Assembly: GCF_000517105.1 (NCBI RefSeq)
Contig: NZ_KI912149.1
Location: 1,513,946 to 1,577,945, forward strand
DNA: 64,000 bases
From: Fischerella sp. PCC 9605
GTDB lineage: Bacteria > Cyanobacteriota > Cyanobacteriia > Cyanobacteriales > Nostocaceae
Direction: 5' to 3'
The position numbers were made by a program, and so were the translations under genes. Within the stretch, counting starts at the first letter, position 1. The number at the start of each line of letters is the position of its first letter. Of the stretch, positions 42,309 through 51,040 are shown piece by piece. The notes beneath the pieces were generated by a model. It was not told where the DNA came from and made no database searches. It saw only the letters and a program-made list of their open reading frames with translations.

Positions 42309-43250
42309 ATGAATATAGAGCAGCCTTTGGTGACTATTTTAATTAATAATTACAATTATGCTCTGTATATAAAAGATGCGCTCAATAGCGCTCTTAATCA
42401 AACGTATCCCAACACAGAAATAATTGTAGTAGACGATGGTTCCACAGATCGCTCGCGGGAAATCATTGCTGGCTACGAAGATAAAATCATTCCTATATAT
42501 AAAGAAAATGGTGGGCAAGCCTCGGCGTTCAATGCAGGATTTGCTGTCAGCCAAGGTAAAATAATTTGTTTTTTAGATTCAGACGATGTATGGTTGCCTC
42601 AAAAAGTCGAAAAGGTAGTTGAAGCTTTCAATACCTATCCCAAGGCTGCGGTCGTTTACCATAAAGTAGAAAATATTGATACAGCAGGCAAAATCATCAG
42701 TGCACCCTGGCCACCTTACAAACCTATAAAAGGAGATATTTCCAGTCAAGTAGCAAGAACAGGAGGTTGGTGGCCCTTTCCACCTTCTACAGCACTGAGT
42801 TTCAGTAGAGATTTTCTGTGCAAAGTTATGAACATCCCAGAAGCAGAATACCGAATTTGTGCAGATTCTTACCTGGCTGATTTAGCTCCGTTTTTGGGAG
42901 AAGTAGTAGGCATAGATAGAGTTTTATCTCAGTATCGTACTCATGGCTCCAATAATTGGAGTAACTCTAGTGGAGCGCAGAAAGATACCCGGGATATGCG
43001 TATATTGCTAGACCATGAATTCCGTGCCAAGATGCTGAATAGTAAACTGAAAGATTTAGGTATTGATCGAGAAGTTAATCTTGCAGGTCATTGGCCTTAT
43101 CAACTGCTCAAATACAAATTAGGTAACAGAACAAGTTTGGTCTTACTTAGTCTTTTAGCATTGCAAAATCCGTGGGAGACGAAATTACCTTCAAAGTTAA
43201 ACACTGTGGTTAAACTTTGGTTAGAAAGACGTAGTTTGAACAGAATATAG
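42309..43250 (+). CDS. Glycosyltransferase family 2 (first of a run of four)
   Basis: A 313-residue GT-A enzyme. VTILINNYNYALYIKDALNSAL is the N-terminal nucleotide-binding strand, VVDDGSTD (41-47) and FLDSDDVW (88-95) hold the donor and metal acidic residues, and ENGGQASAFNAGF is the family loop before DxD. The C-terminal region (residues 170-313) is unlike the neighbours and should set acceptor specificity. It begins a run of four GT2 genes after hepA and the first GT4 gene. Confidence 0.92.
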   Translation: MNIEQPLVTILINNYNYALYIKDALNSALNQTYPNTEIIVVDDGSTDRSREIIAGYEDKIIPIYKENGGQASAFNAGFAVSQGKIICFLDSDDVWLPQKVEKVVEAFNTYPKAAVVYHKVENIDTAGKIISAPWPPYKPIKGDISSQVARTGGWWPFPPSTALSFSRDFLCKVMNIPEAEYRICADSYLADLAPFLGEVVGIDRVLSQYRTHGSNNWSNSSGAQKDTRDMRILLDHEFRAKMLNSKLKDLGIDREVNLAGHWPYQLLKYKLGNRTSLVLLSLLALQNPWETKLPSKLNTVVKLWLERRSLNRI

Positions 43251-43341
43251 CTAATTTTTTGTTATTCCAAATTAAGTCTTTATCTCAATATATACCTGTT
43301 AATGTAAAAATTTTCCATACCTTAGAAACTAATTCAAGACT

Positions 43342-44340
43342 ATGGTTGTATCCACTGAATTACAAAAAACTTTACACACTAATTCTCAAGAGCCTTTAGT
43401 CAGTGTTATTACTCCCACTTACAATCGTCCAGACTACTTGCAACAAGCTTTGCAAACTGCTGTTCGACAAACCTATAAAAATATAGAAATTATAGTTTCT
43501 GATAATTGTAGTCCGGAAAACCCACAAGCACTGGTGGAGTCTTTTAATGATCCGCGAATTCGCTTTTCACGCAATGAGACGAATTTAGGAATGTTCGCAA
43601 ATACCATGAAAGCCTTCAAAATGGCACGCGGGAAATATATTGCTACCCTGCTTGATGATGACATGTGGGAAGAAAACTTTTTAGAAAAGCTTATTCCTCC
43701 CCTAGAAGCTAATCCTAATTTGGTTTTGGCTTTTTGTGACCATTATGTCATTGATGCTGATGGTACAATCAATGATGCCATTACAGAACATTGTTCAGAG
43801 CTATTTAAACGGGCTAATCTTCAAGAGGGCATTTACCAACCTTTTTACAAAATTGGTTTAGTGGATCAAGCAGTAGCCACAGCAATGGCGGCTGTAATTC
43901 GCACAGAGGCTATAGACTGGGATAAGATTCCGGAGGAAGTGGGTGGCTCGTGGGATATTTACTTGACCTACCTTTGTTGCTGTACTGGAATGGGTGCTTA
44001 CTATTGTCCTGAAAAATTAACTAGATATCGCAGACATGACCAAACGGAAACAATGATGAGTGGTAGACAAAACTACCAAGCAAAAATCCGCAAAGCTCAA
44101 GCGGATATGTTCTGCTTCGAGCGTTTTATGGAAGATGAAAGACTCAAGGAATTTAAACCCTATTTTCAACAGCAATGGGCAAAAGTAAGTACTAACCTAG
44201 GAGTCGGCTTAATGCGATCTGAACAAACCAAGCAAGCGCGTCCTTATTTCTGGCGTTCTTTGCAAAGAAAGTTTAGTTTGCGGGCAATTGCAGCACTGGT
44301 TTTAAGTTTTACTCCATCATCATTTGCACGTCGTTTCTAA
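43342..44340 (+). CDS. Glycosyltransferase family 2
   Basis: A 332-residue GT-A enzyme with PLVSVITPTYNRPDYLQQAL (18-37), IVSDNCSPENP (51-61) and the metal-binding LLDDDMW (103-109). The acceptor part includes a Cys-rich stretch, YLTYLCCCTGMGAYYCPEKL, with RYRRHDQTETM further on; four clustered Cys are unusual in this family and might bind metal or be structural. It shares its SDNCS motif with the tandem pair at 25875 and 26875, suggesting a common origin. Confidence 0.9.
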   Translation: MVVSTELQKTLHTNSQEPLVSVITPTYNRPDYLQQALQTAVRQTYKNIEIIVSDNCSPENPQALVESFNDPRIRFSRNETNLGMFANTMKAFKMARGKYIATLLDDDMWEENFLEKLIPPLEANPNLVLAFCDHYVIDADGTINDAITEHCSELFKRANLQEGIYQPFYKIGLVDQAVATAMAAVIRTEAIDWDKIPEEVGGSWDIYLTYLCCCTGMGAYYCPEKLTRYRRHDQTETMMSGRQNYQAKIRKAQADMFCFERFMEDERLKEFKPYFQQQWAKVSTNLGVGLMRSEQTKQARPYFWRSLQRKFSLRAIAALVLSFTPSSFARRF

Positions 44341-44391
44341 TTGTCAAAAAAATTAATTGTAGGTATCACTTGCAAATTCTTATAGAAAAGT

Positions 44392-45261
44392 ATGTCTGAA
44401 AAATTTACGGTTGCTATTTGTATTTGTACAAGAAATAGACCAGAGAATTTAAAAAAAGCGTTAGATTCTCTTGAGAAATCAACCTATCCAATCCATGAAA
44501 CAATCGTATCAGATGACAGTACTAACAGTGATACCGAAGCCCTTATCTATTCGCATTATCCAAGTGTGAAATATTTACCTGGACCGAGACAAGGTCTAGG
44601 GGCTAATAGGAATAATGCTTTAAAGGCTGTAACTGGTTCTCATGTACTCTTTCTCGACGATGATGCTGTTTTAGGCGAAACTTTTTTGGAGACAGTTTTT
44701 GCCTATTTAGAAAATTACGTCAAAGAATCAGGAGATGATATTGATAAAATCATTGTGACCGGACCTCAGTTAGATCATGGGCATTTAATGTTCCCTGGCA
44801 AACAAGATTTTCTAGGGTTTCAGAAAATTCCCTATCAAGACGGTGAAGAGATGGAATCTGTGGTAATCAATAGTGCAGTTTTTCCAACTGATATCTTCCA
44901 AAAAGTGTTATTTGATGAAAAATTAGTCTACGGTTGTGACGAAATAGATTTTACGACTAGAGCGGTTAGGCAAGGATTTAAAATCAAACTTTGCCCAGAG
45001 GCTGTAAATATCCACTTGCCATCGCTTGTTAATCGTGACTTTTATAAACCGTATCACGAAGCTTCACGAATTTACGTCACTTTCAAGCGATATTTATCCA
45101 CCGAGCAAAAAGTGCTAAAGGCTTGGTTTTACTTAGTAATAGCCTCACTGCACACAACTGCTCACAGTTTAAAAGCAGCAGGTATGCAAGGAATTGTGAA
45201 AACGATTCAAACCTTGCGTTTAGTATCATCTTATTTGTCTCTCGAATATTCCAGAAGGTAA
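44392..45261 (+). CDS. Glycosyltransferase family 2, tandem copy 1 of a recent duplication
   Basis: A 289-residue GT-A enzyme with CICTRNRPENLKKALDSLE (10-28), VSDDSTNSD (39-47) and FLDDDAVLGE (88-96), where DDD binds the metal. Its neighbour 22 bp downstream is a near copy. Residues 1-128 and 218-285 are almost identical between the two, while 130-215 differ (for example INSAVFPTDIF against IISTVFPAGVF, and NIHLPSLVNRDFY against NHHFGSDINRDFY). The variable middle is where acceptor specificity usually resides, so the copies may add the same sugar to different acceptors. Confidence 0.92.
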   Translation: MSEKFTVAICICTRNRPENLKKALDSLEKSTYPIHETIVSDDSTNSDTEALIYSHYPSVKYLPGPRQGLGANRNNALKAVTGSHVLFLDDDAVLGETFLETVFAYLENYVKESGDDIDKIIVTGPQLDHGHLMFPGKQDFLGFQKIPYQDGEEMESVVINSAVFPTDIFQKVLFDEKLVYGCDEIDFTTRAVRQGFKIKLCPEAVNIHLPSLVNRDFYKPYHEASRIYVTFKRYLSTEQKVLKAWFYLVIASLHTTAHSLKAAGMQGIVKTIQTLRLVSSYLSLEYSRR

Positions 45262-45283
45262 GTAACGTAAATTCTAGAAAATT

Positions 45284-46159
45284 ATGTCTAAAAAAATCAC
45301 AGTTTCTGTTTGTATTTGTACAAGAAATAGACCAGAGAATTTAAAAAAAGCGTTAGATTCTCTTGAGCAATCAACCTATCCAATCCATGAAACAATCGTA
45401 TCAGATGACAGTACTAACAGTGATACTGAAGCATTGATTCATGCTGAATATCCAAGTGTGAAATATTTACCTGGACCGAGACAAGGTCTAGGGGCTAATA
45501 GGAATAATGCTTTAAAGGCTGTAACTGGTTCTCATGTACTCTTTCTCGACGATGATGCTGTTTTAGGCGAAACTTTTTTGGAGACAGTTTTTGCCTATTT
45601 AGAAAATTACGTCAAAGAATCAGGGGATGAAATCGATAAAATCATTGTGACTGGAACTCAGACAGATGATGGTCATGTAATTTTTCCTGGCAAACAAGAC
45701 TTTCTAGGTTTTCAGAAAATTCCTTATCAGGAAAATGAAGAAATGGAAACTGTGGTAATTATTAGCACAGTTTTCCCCGCTGGTGTTTTCCAAAAAGTGT
45801 TGTTTGATGAAAAATTAGTCTACGGTTGTGATGAAGTAGATTTTACAACTAGAGCGCTGAAGCAAGGATTTAAAATCAAGCTTTGCTCAGAGGCTGTAAA
45901 CCATCACTTTGGTTCGGATATTAATCGTGACTTTTATAAACCGTATCACGAAGCTTCACGAATTTACGTCACTTTCAAGCGATATTTATCCACCGAGCAA
46001 AAAGTGCTAAAGGCTTGGGTTTACTTAGTAATAGCCTCACTGCACACAACTGCTCACAGTTTAAAAGCAGCAGGTATGCAAGGCATTCTTAAGACAATTC
46101 AAACCTTGCGCCTAGTCTCATCTTATTTGTCTTTGGAGTATTTCCCAGAAGGTAAGTAG
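45284..46159 (+). CDS. Glycosyltransferase family 2, tandem copy 2 of a recent duplication
   Basis: A 291-residue paralogue of the preceding gene with the same motifs (CICTRNRPENLKKALDSLE, DDSTNSD, FLDDDAVLGE) and no gap in the alignment until the last few residues, where FPEGK replaces SRR. The start is ATG at 45284. Long stretches of identical DNA (for example around 45470-45640 against 44578-44748) alternate with divergent stretches, a pattern that points to gene conversion after duplication rather than uniform drift. Confidence 0.92.
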   Translation: MSKKITVSVCICTRNRPENLKKALDSLEQSTYPIHETIVSDDSTNSDTEALIHAEYPSVKYLPGPRQGLGANRNNALKAVTGSHVLFLDDDAVLGETFLETVFAYLENYVKESGDEIDKIIVTGTQTDDGHVIFPGKQDFLGFQKIPYQENEEMETVVIISTVFPAGVFQKVLFDEKLVYGCDEVDFTTRALKQGFKIKLCSEAVNHHFGSDINRDFYKPYHEASRIYVTFKRYLSTEQKVLKAWVYLVIASLHTTAHSLKAAGMQGILKTIQTLRLVSSYLSLEYFPEGK

Positions 46160-46295
46160 CTTAATTCAAAGTTAGTTTTTTTCGATGATGCTAATTTCAT
46201 AATCTGCATAGATATAAGAATTTAGCATCACATTTGTATCAGAGAGGTGAGTTTCATAGTAGTAAAAGTGATCTTTAAATACAGGATATTAAATT

Positions 46296-47450
46296 GTGAA
46301 GGTTTGCATTGTTACCCACAGTGTTGTTAAAGGTAATGGTCAGGGACGGGTAAATTATGAGGTAACAAAGGAAGCGATTCGTCGTGGCTACCACGTTACC
46401 TTATTAGCAAGTCAGGTAGCTTCGGAATTACAAGAAAGTAGCCAAGTTAGATGGGTTTGCATTCCGGTAAAAGGCTGGCCTACGGAATTTGTCCGTAACA
46501 TGATTTTTTCTTGGCGAACTGCAAATTGGTTGCGCCAACATCGGTCTGAGATTGATCTAGTCAAAGCCAATGGTGCTATTACAATGGCCCCGGCAGATGT
46601 GAATGCAGTGCATTTTGTCCATAGCTCTTGGCTGAAGTTTTCCGCGAAAGGGGCTACACCTGATTCAGATTGGACTGTACTGAATCCACGCGGAGTTTTA
46701 TATGATTTTTACCAGTGGCTGTATACAGACGCAAACGCACGTTGGGAAAAAAAAGCTTTCCATCAGGCGCAAGTTGTTGTAGCTGTCTCAGATAAAGTAG
46801 CTAAGGATTTGATCGAAATCGGTGTACCACCCGAAAGCTTGCAAGTGATTGTAAATGGCGTTGACTTGCAGGAGTTTTCACCAGGTATCAGCGATCGCCA
46901 AAAGTGGGGGCTTCCACAAGAAGTACCCCTCGCACTGTTTGCAGGAGATATCAGAATCCCTCGCAAAAATTTGGATACGGTATTACATGCCTTAGTGAAA
47001 GTTCCTCAGTTACACCTAGCAGTTGCGGGAATTACCGAAGGCAGCCCATATCTACAACTATCGGCATCGCTGGGATTGAGCGATCGCGTACATTTTTTGG
47101 GACTTCAGCATGATGTCCCGGAATTAATGAAAGCAGTAGATTTCTTAGTCTTTCCTTCACGTTATGAGCCTTTTGGCTTAGTAGTAATTGAAGCGATGGC
47201 TTGTGGTCTACCTGTGATTACGGCTAGTACAACTGGCGCGGCTGAACTGATAACACCGGAAGCTGGGATAGTTTTACCAGATCCAGATGACACCGAGGCT
47301 TTAGCGCAGGGACTGCTGTTGCTAGCAAGCGATCGCAACTTGCGAAGCCAGATGGGAAAAACCGCCCGCACGATTGCAGAACAACATAGCTGGGATCGGA
47401 TGGCCAAAAGTTATGTGGATTTGTTTGAACAGTTGAAAAAAAGTGTGTAA
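46296..47450 (+). CDS. Glycosyltransferase family 4
   Basis: A 384-residue GT-B enzyme starting at GTG 46296 (MKVCIVTHSVVKGNGQGRVNYE). The donor domain shows IPRKNLDTVLHALVKV, LHLAVAGI, VHFLGLQHDVPELMKAVDFLVFPSRYEPFGLVVIEAMACGLPVIT, with EPFG-x-V-x2-E the classical GT4 donor motif, then SDRNLRSQMGKTARTIAEQHSWDRMA. GCGATCGC sites inside the gene are translated without effect. It sits between the duplicated GT2 genes and an FkbM methyltransferase, so probably adds an outer sugar of the repeat. Confidence 0.92.
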   Translation: MKVCIVTHSVVKGNGQGRVNYEVTKEAIRRGYHVTLLASQVASELQESSQVRWVCIPVKGWPTEFVRNMIFSWRTANWLRQHRSEIDLVKANGAITMAPADVNAVHFVHSSWLKFSAKGATPDSDWTVLNPRGVLYDFYQWLYTDANARWEKKAFHQAQVVVAVSDKVAKDLIEIGVPPESLQVIVNGVDLQEFSPGISDRQKWGLPQEVPLALFAGDIRIPRKNLDTVLHALVKVPQLHLAVAGITEGSPYLQLSASLGLSDRVHFLGLQHDVPELMKAVDFLVFPSRYEPFGLVVIEAMACGLPVITASTTGAAELITPEAGIVLPDPDDTEALAQGLLLLASDRNLRSQMGKTARTIAEQHSWDRMAKSYVDLFEQLKKSV

Positions 47451-47501
47451 ATTTACCTAGACTCGATAATTCTACAACACCCTGCGAAGAAGTTTATCCT
47501 T

Positions 47502-48350
47502 ATGAACTCGTTACTTTCTCTTTGGAAAACCGTCAGACAAACATTGCATGAAGTACGACAAGCATGGTCGTTAGCAGGCGATTTCAGTTCGCGTCTGCGT
47601 CTAGTGTCTGACTTAGTTCTCTACAGGATACTAAAAGTTATTGATCTCAAATCTCGCAATCAAGAGCGTACCATCCGCTGCTCGAATGGTCTTGTCCTCA
47701 CATATCGTCTTAATCGCGGAGATATCCAAAGTATACGTGAAGTGTGGCTTGACGATGCATACCGCTTGCCATTCTCCCTCAAGCCCGGTTTAGTAGTTGA
47801 CCTTGGTGCAAACATTGGTTTGACAAGTCTGTGGCTACACCAGCAATATGGATGTGACAAGATTATCGCCATAGAGCCAAATCCGAGTAACGCTCAGCTA
47901 GTACGTAAAAATCTTATCAACAATAAAATTAATGCCACTGTCATAGAAGCAGCGATCGGCCCAACTGATGGGGTAGTCACTTTTGAGTCATCCCAAGATT
48001 CCAATATGGGAAGAGTGGCTGTAAATGGAGAACAAGCCACAACAGGGGAGCAGGTGAAAATGATATCTATGACAACGCTGCTTGCTGAACTGCCTCACGA
48101 TCAAGAAGTGGACTTGGTCAAGCTGGATATAGAAGGCGGTGAGCAGCAGCTACTATCAGGCAATCTCTCGTGGCTGAAGAGAGTGAAGGCAATCATTGCA
48201 GAGTTCCACCCAGAAGTAGTAGATTATCCAGGTTTAATTAAAACTATACAGCAACAAGAATTCCAATACATCCCCGCTCATACCCTAGACCATGATAATA
48301 TGGATGCTTTTGTGCGTGAATCCATAGCAGCGAGTGTCTTGGCAGGGTAA
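47502..48350 (+). CDS. FkbM family methyltransferase
   Basis: A 282-residue SAM-dependent methyltransferase of the FkbM type, which O-methylates sugars or polyketides. Motif I is VVDLGANIGLTSLWL (about 103-117), followed by IIAIEPNPSNAQLVRKNL (acidic loop binding ribose of SAM). VDLVKLDIEGGEQQLL is the diagnostic FkbM motif and IIAEFHPE the C-terminal strand. In this setting it probably methylates a sugar hydroxyl of the polysaccharide. It starts 51 bp after the GT4 gene. Confidence 0.9.
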   Translation: MNSLLSLWKTVRQTLHEVRQAWSLAGDFSSRLRLVSDLVLYRILKVIDLKSRNQERTIRCSNGLVLTYRLNRGDIQSIREVWLDDAYRLPFSLKPGLVVDLGANIGLTSLWLHQQYGCDKIIAIEPNPSNAQLVRKNLINNKINATVIEAAIGPTDGVVTFESSQDSNMGRVAVNGEQATTGEQVKMISMTTLLAELPHDQEVDLVKLDIEGGEQQLLSGNLSWLKRVKAIIAEFHPEVVDYPGLIKTIQQQEFQYIPAHTLDHDNMDAFVRESIAASVLAG

Positions 48351-48429
48351 AAGCCTGAAAGTGAGCAAACCAAGCAAAATTAGTTTTATTTTCAACTGTT
48401 CAACTAAACAAATTTAGGAAACTATAGTT

Positions 48430-49491
48430 ATGAATTCCAAGTCTCTTTTAGTCACAGGTTCATCAGGTCTAATTGGTTCAGAGGTTTGTACCTATTTTTC
48501 AGCCCAGGGCTGGATGGTTCATGGCGTTGACAATAATAGTCGGGCTGCCTTTTTCGGGCCAAGCGGCGATACTCGTTGGAACCAAAAACGATTAGAAGAT
48601 GAATTGAGTAACTTTAAGCATCATGAACTTGACATCCGCGATCGCGCTGGCGTACTCAAACTAATTGAAGAATTAAAACCAACAGCAATTGTACATACCG
48701 CCGCCCAACCATCCCACGACCGGGCTGCACAAATACCCTTTGATGATTTCGATACCAATGCTGTCGGTACGATGAATTTGCTGGAAGCAACACGACGCTA
48801 TACTCCCGAAACCATTTTCGTACACATGTCAACAAACAAAGTGTATGGAGATGCTCCCAACGAGTTACCACTAAAAGAGTTGGACACTCGTTGGGAATAC
48901 GCACGCGAATCAGACTATAACGGTATAGCTGAAAACTTCCGCATCGATCAATCCAAACACTCTCTGTTTGGAGCCTCTAAAGTTGCAGCCGATATTATGG
49001 TGCAAGAATACGGACGATATTTTGGTATCAGAAGCTGTTGCTTGCGTGGGGGTTGCCTGACTGGCCCAAATCACTCTGGTGTAGAATTGCATGGATTTTT
49101 GAGCTACCTAATCAAGTGCAATTTAGAAGGCAAAAAGTATTTCGTTTACGGTTACAAAGGTAAGCAAGTCAGGGACAACATCCACTCATTGGATGTAGCC
49201 AGATTTATTGAAGCCTTCATCGAAAATCCCAGAGTTGCAGAGGTTTATAACCTAGGTGGAGGTCGGGGTAATAGTTGTTCTATTCTAGAAGCTTTTTCTT
49301 TAGCTGAAGCAGTTTCTGGCAAAAAAATGGTGTGGGAATACGTCGATAAAAATCGCGAAGGCGACCATATCTGCTACATCAGCGATTTAACTAAAATGAA
49401 AGCTCACTACCCAAATTGGGATCTAACTAAAAGTCTGGATGATATCTTCAGCGAGATTCATCTAGGCTGGTTAAAACGTCAAACAGTTTAA
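48430..49491 (+). CDS. NAD-dependent epimerase (CDP-paratose/tyvelose 2-epimerase-like)
   Basis: A 353-residue extended SDR with [11 protein letters not shown] (9-19), [23 protein letters not shown] and [21 protein letters not shown], motifs I associate with RfbE-like CDP-tyvelose epimerases. The usual catalytic Tyr of YxxxK is Phe here (LFGASK: F180, K184), so proton transfer must use another residue or the activity is altered. With rfbF at the start of the locus, it fits a CDP-sugar branch. However, rfbG and rfbH, needed to make CDP-paratose, are missing from the window. Confidence 0.85.
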   Translation: MNSKSLLVTGSSGLIGSEVCTYFSAQGWMVHGVDNNSRAAFFGPSGDTRWNQKRLEDELSNFKHHELDIRDRAGVLKLIEELKPTAIVHTAAQPSHDRAAQIPFDDFDTNAVGTMNLLEATRRYTPETIFVHMSTNKVYGDAPNELPLKELDTRWEYARESDYNGIAENFRIDQSKHSLFGASKVAADIMVQEYGRYFGIRSCCLRGGCLTGPNHSGVELHGFLSYLIKCNLEGKKYFVYGYKGKQVRDNIHSLDVARFIEAFIENPRVAEVYNLGGGRGNSCSILEAFSLAEAVSGKKMVWEYVDKNREGDHICYISDLTKMKAHYPNWDLTKSLDDIFSEIHLGWLKRQTV

Positions 49492-49500
49492 GAAATGAGT

Positions 49501-49577
49501 TTCCTTGGTGTCTTAGTGTCTTTGTGGTGAAAAAATTTATTTTTGAAACACCAAGACACGAAGGCACAAAGAAGAAT
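49501..49577. repeat. Foldback repeat (CTTGGTGTCTT/AAGACACCAAG type)
   Basis: TTCCTTGGTGTCTTAGTGTC at the left and CACCAAGACACGAAGGCACA at the right of a short A/T loop pair with each other imperfectly. This is a widespread cyanobacterial intergenic repeat and may serve as the terminator of the epimerase gene. Confidence 0.65.
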
Positions 49578-49739
49578 AGGAAAGAGTCTTATCTATGTGT
49601 TGCATTCTTTTTTATTGGTATTACTTTACAAGTCAGAAGGCTTTTGATGTGAGATTTCTGCCTTTTAACTTCCGCCTTCTACTTGCCTAGTGTTGGTGGC
49701 AACAATATTGAATCTCTATATATTTTGTTAGAACTTCTT

Positions 49740-50876
49740 ATGAAAAAAGTTTTACTCATCACAACTTTTTTGCCAAATATAGGCGGTGGTTCGGTAATTT
49801 TAAGGAGCTTGATTCCGGCCTTAAAAGAAAAAGGTATTGATGTTGAATGGATTTATTTGACTGAAAAAGAAGTAGATTTCCCAGAAGCCAAACGACTTGG
49901 AGAAGGGTTAATGGGAGGAAAATTACTCAAAGATATTGTTAATAGTGGATTACTTTGGCACGGAATCAAAACTCCCCAACTAAATAGCACAATCAACAAA
50001 ATTCTTTCTCTCAAAGCCGATGCTTACTGGGTGATTGGACATAGTGACGGGATTTTAATTGCTAAGGAACTTGCTCGCAGAACAAGTATTCCCGTACATT
50101 TGACGATTCACGACGATTTAGTTGGTGGGTGGTTTGGCAGAACTCGCCGCTATCGATGGCTATCAAAACAAGCGAAAAAGGTGTTCGCGGAAGCGATGCA
50201 CGCTGTTAATTCAGTGGATGTAGTCAGCGAAAGCATGCGCCGCTATTATCAGCAAATGTTGGGCGTTGACTCTGTTGTTGTGCATCGTTATTTGCCGAGT
50301 TTACCTAAGCTGGAATCAAAACCAAGCGAACAAAATACATTAGTTGTTGGACATATCGGTTCGATTTATTCTGCTGATGAATTTCGCCTGTTTTGTCAGG
50401 CTTTAGAGAACTACGGTAAACAGCAAAAATTATCAGTTAAGTTTATTGTCATTGGTGCAGATCGTAGGTTTTTACCCACAGATTTTTCGGAACTCATTGT
50501 AGATATACCGCAACTGACTGAAAATGAAGCGATCGCCAAATTAGCTCAGTGTCATTTCATGTATGCAATGTATCCTTTTGACAACGCATTTGCGATTTTT
50601 CGTCAGACCAGCTTACCAACAAAAGTTACTACCTATATACAAGTGCAAAGACCTATCCTCGCACATACCCCAACTGACAGCAGCCTCGCAGAAATTGTTA
50701 ATACCCACAGATTAGGAATTACCACAGAGGCTTTGAGTGTAGCTGACCTAACTGAAGCGATCGCACGGATTTGTGAATATAAACTCAGCGATCGCGCTTT
50801 TGAGTTGGCACATAACGGTTTGTTTGGTATGGAAAACGTCAATCGCATGGTCGCTTGTCTGGATAAAAATGCATAG
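49740..50876 (+). CDS. Glycosyltransferase family 4-like protein
   Basis: About 378 residues of GT-B type. The start MKKVLLITTFLPNIGGGSVILR is typical of the N-terminal domain; an upstream extension to 49683 is unlikely since it runs into leader DNA. SVHLTIHDDLVGGWFGRTRRYRW-like residues (in PVHLTIHDD) and VDVVSESMRRYYQ mark the acceptor domain; the donor half (TLVVGHIGSIYSADEF, FIVIGAD, AIFRQTSLPTKVTTYIQVQ) lacks the strong EGFG motif, so the family fit is looser. It resembles glycosyltransferases that add side branches. Confidence 0.8.
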   Translation: MKKVLLITTFLPNIGGGSVILRSLIPALKEKGIDVEWIYLTEKEVDFPEAKRLGEGLMGGKLLKDIVNSGLLWHGIKTPQLNSTINKILSLKADAYWVIGHSDGILIAKELARRTSIPVHLTIHDDLVGGWFGRTRRYRWLSKQAKKVFAEAMHAVNSVDVVSESMRRYYQQMLGVDSVVVHRYLPSLPKLESKPSEQNTLVVGHIGSIYSADEFRLFCQALENYGKQQKLSVKFIVIGADRRFLPTDFSELIVDIPQLTENEAIAKLAQCHFMYAMYPFDNAFAIFRQTSLPTKVTTYIQVQRPILAHTPTDSSLAEIVNTHRLGITTEALSVADLTEAIARICEYKLSDRAFELAHNGLFGMENVNRMVACLDKNA

Positions 50877-50884
50877 CACAAGAA

Positions 50885-51015
50885 GACAAGAGGCAATGGG
50901 CATGGGGCAAGGGGCATAGGGCATAGAAAAGATCCAATTCCCAATCCCCATTGCCCCTAATCCCCACTAAGAGCGGTCGTGGGGGCCCCGAGTTCCCCAA
51001 TCCCCAATCCCCGAT
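50885..51015. repeat. Heptamer-type intergenic repeats (GGGGCAT/CCCCAAT)
   Basis: GGCATGGGGCAAGGGGCATA-like units at 50895-50925, then CCCAATCCCCATTGCCCC at 50939-50957 and again TCCCCAATCCCCAATCCCC at 50994-51012. The two sides complement each other. A CTAAGAGCGGTCGTGGGGGCCCC stretch lies between. Non-coding. Confidence 0.75.
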
Positions 51016-51040
51016 TCCCTTGAAAAGGAGTTAATTATCT

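Noticed and set aside
50633-50951. Minus-strand frames in the glycosyltransferase tail and repeat
   Set aside because: Generated by the G/C-rich heptameric repeat; no start or family support.
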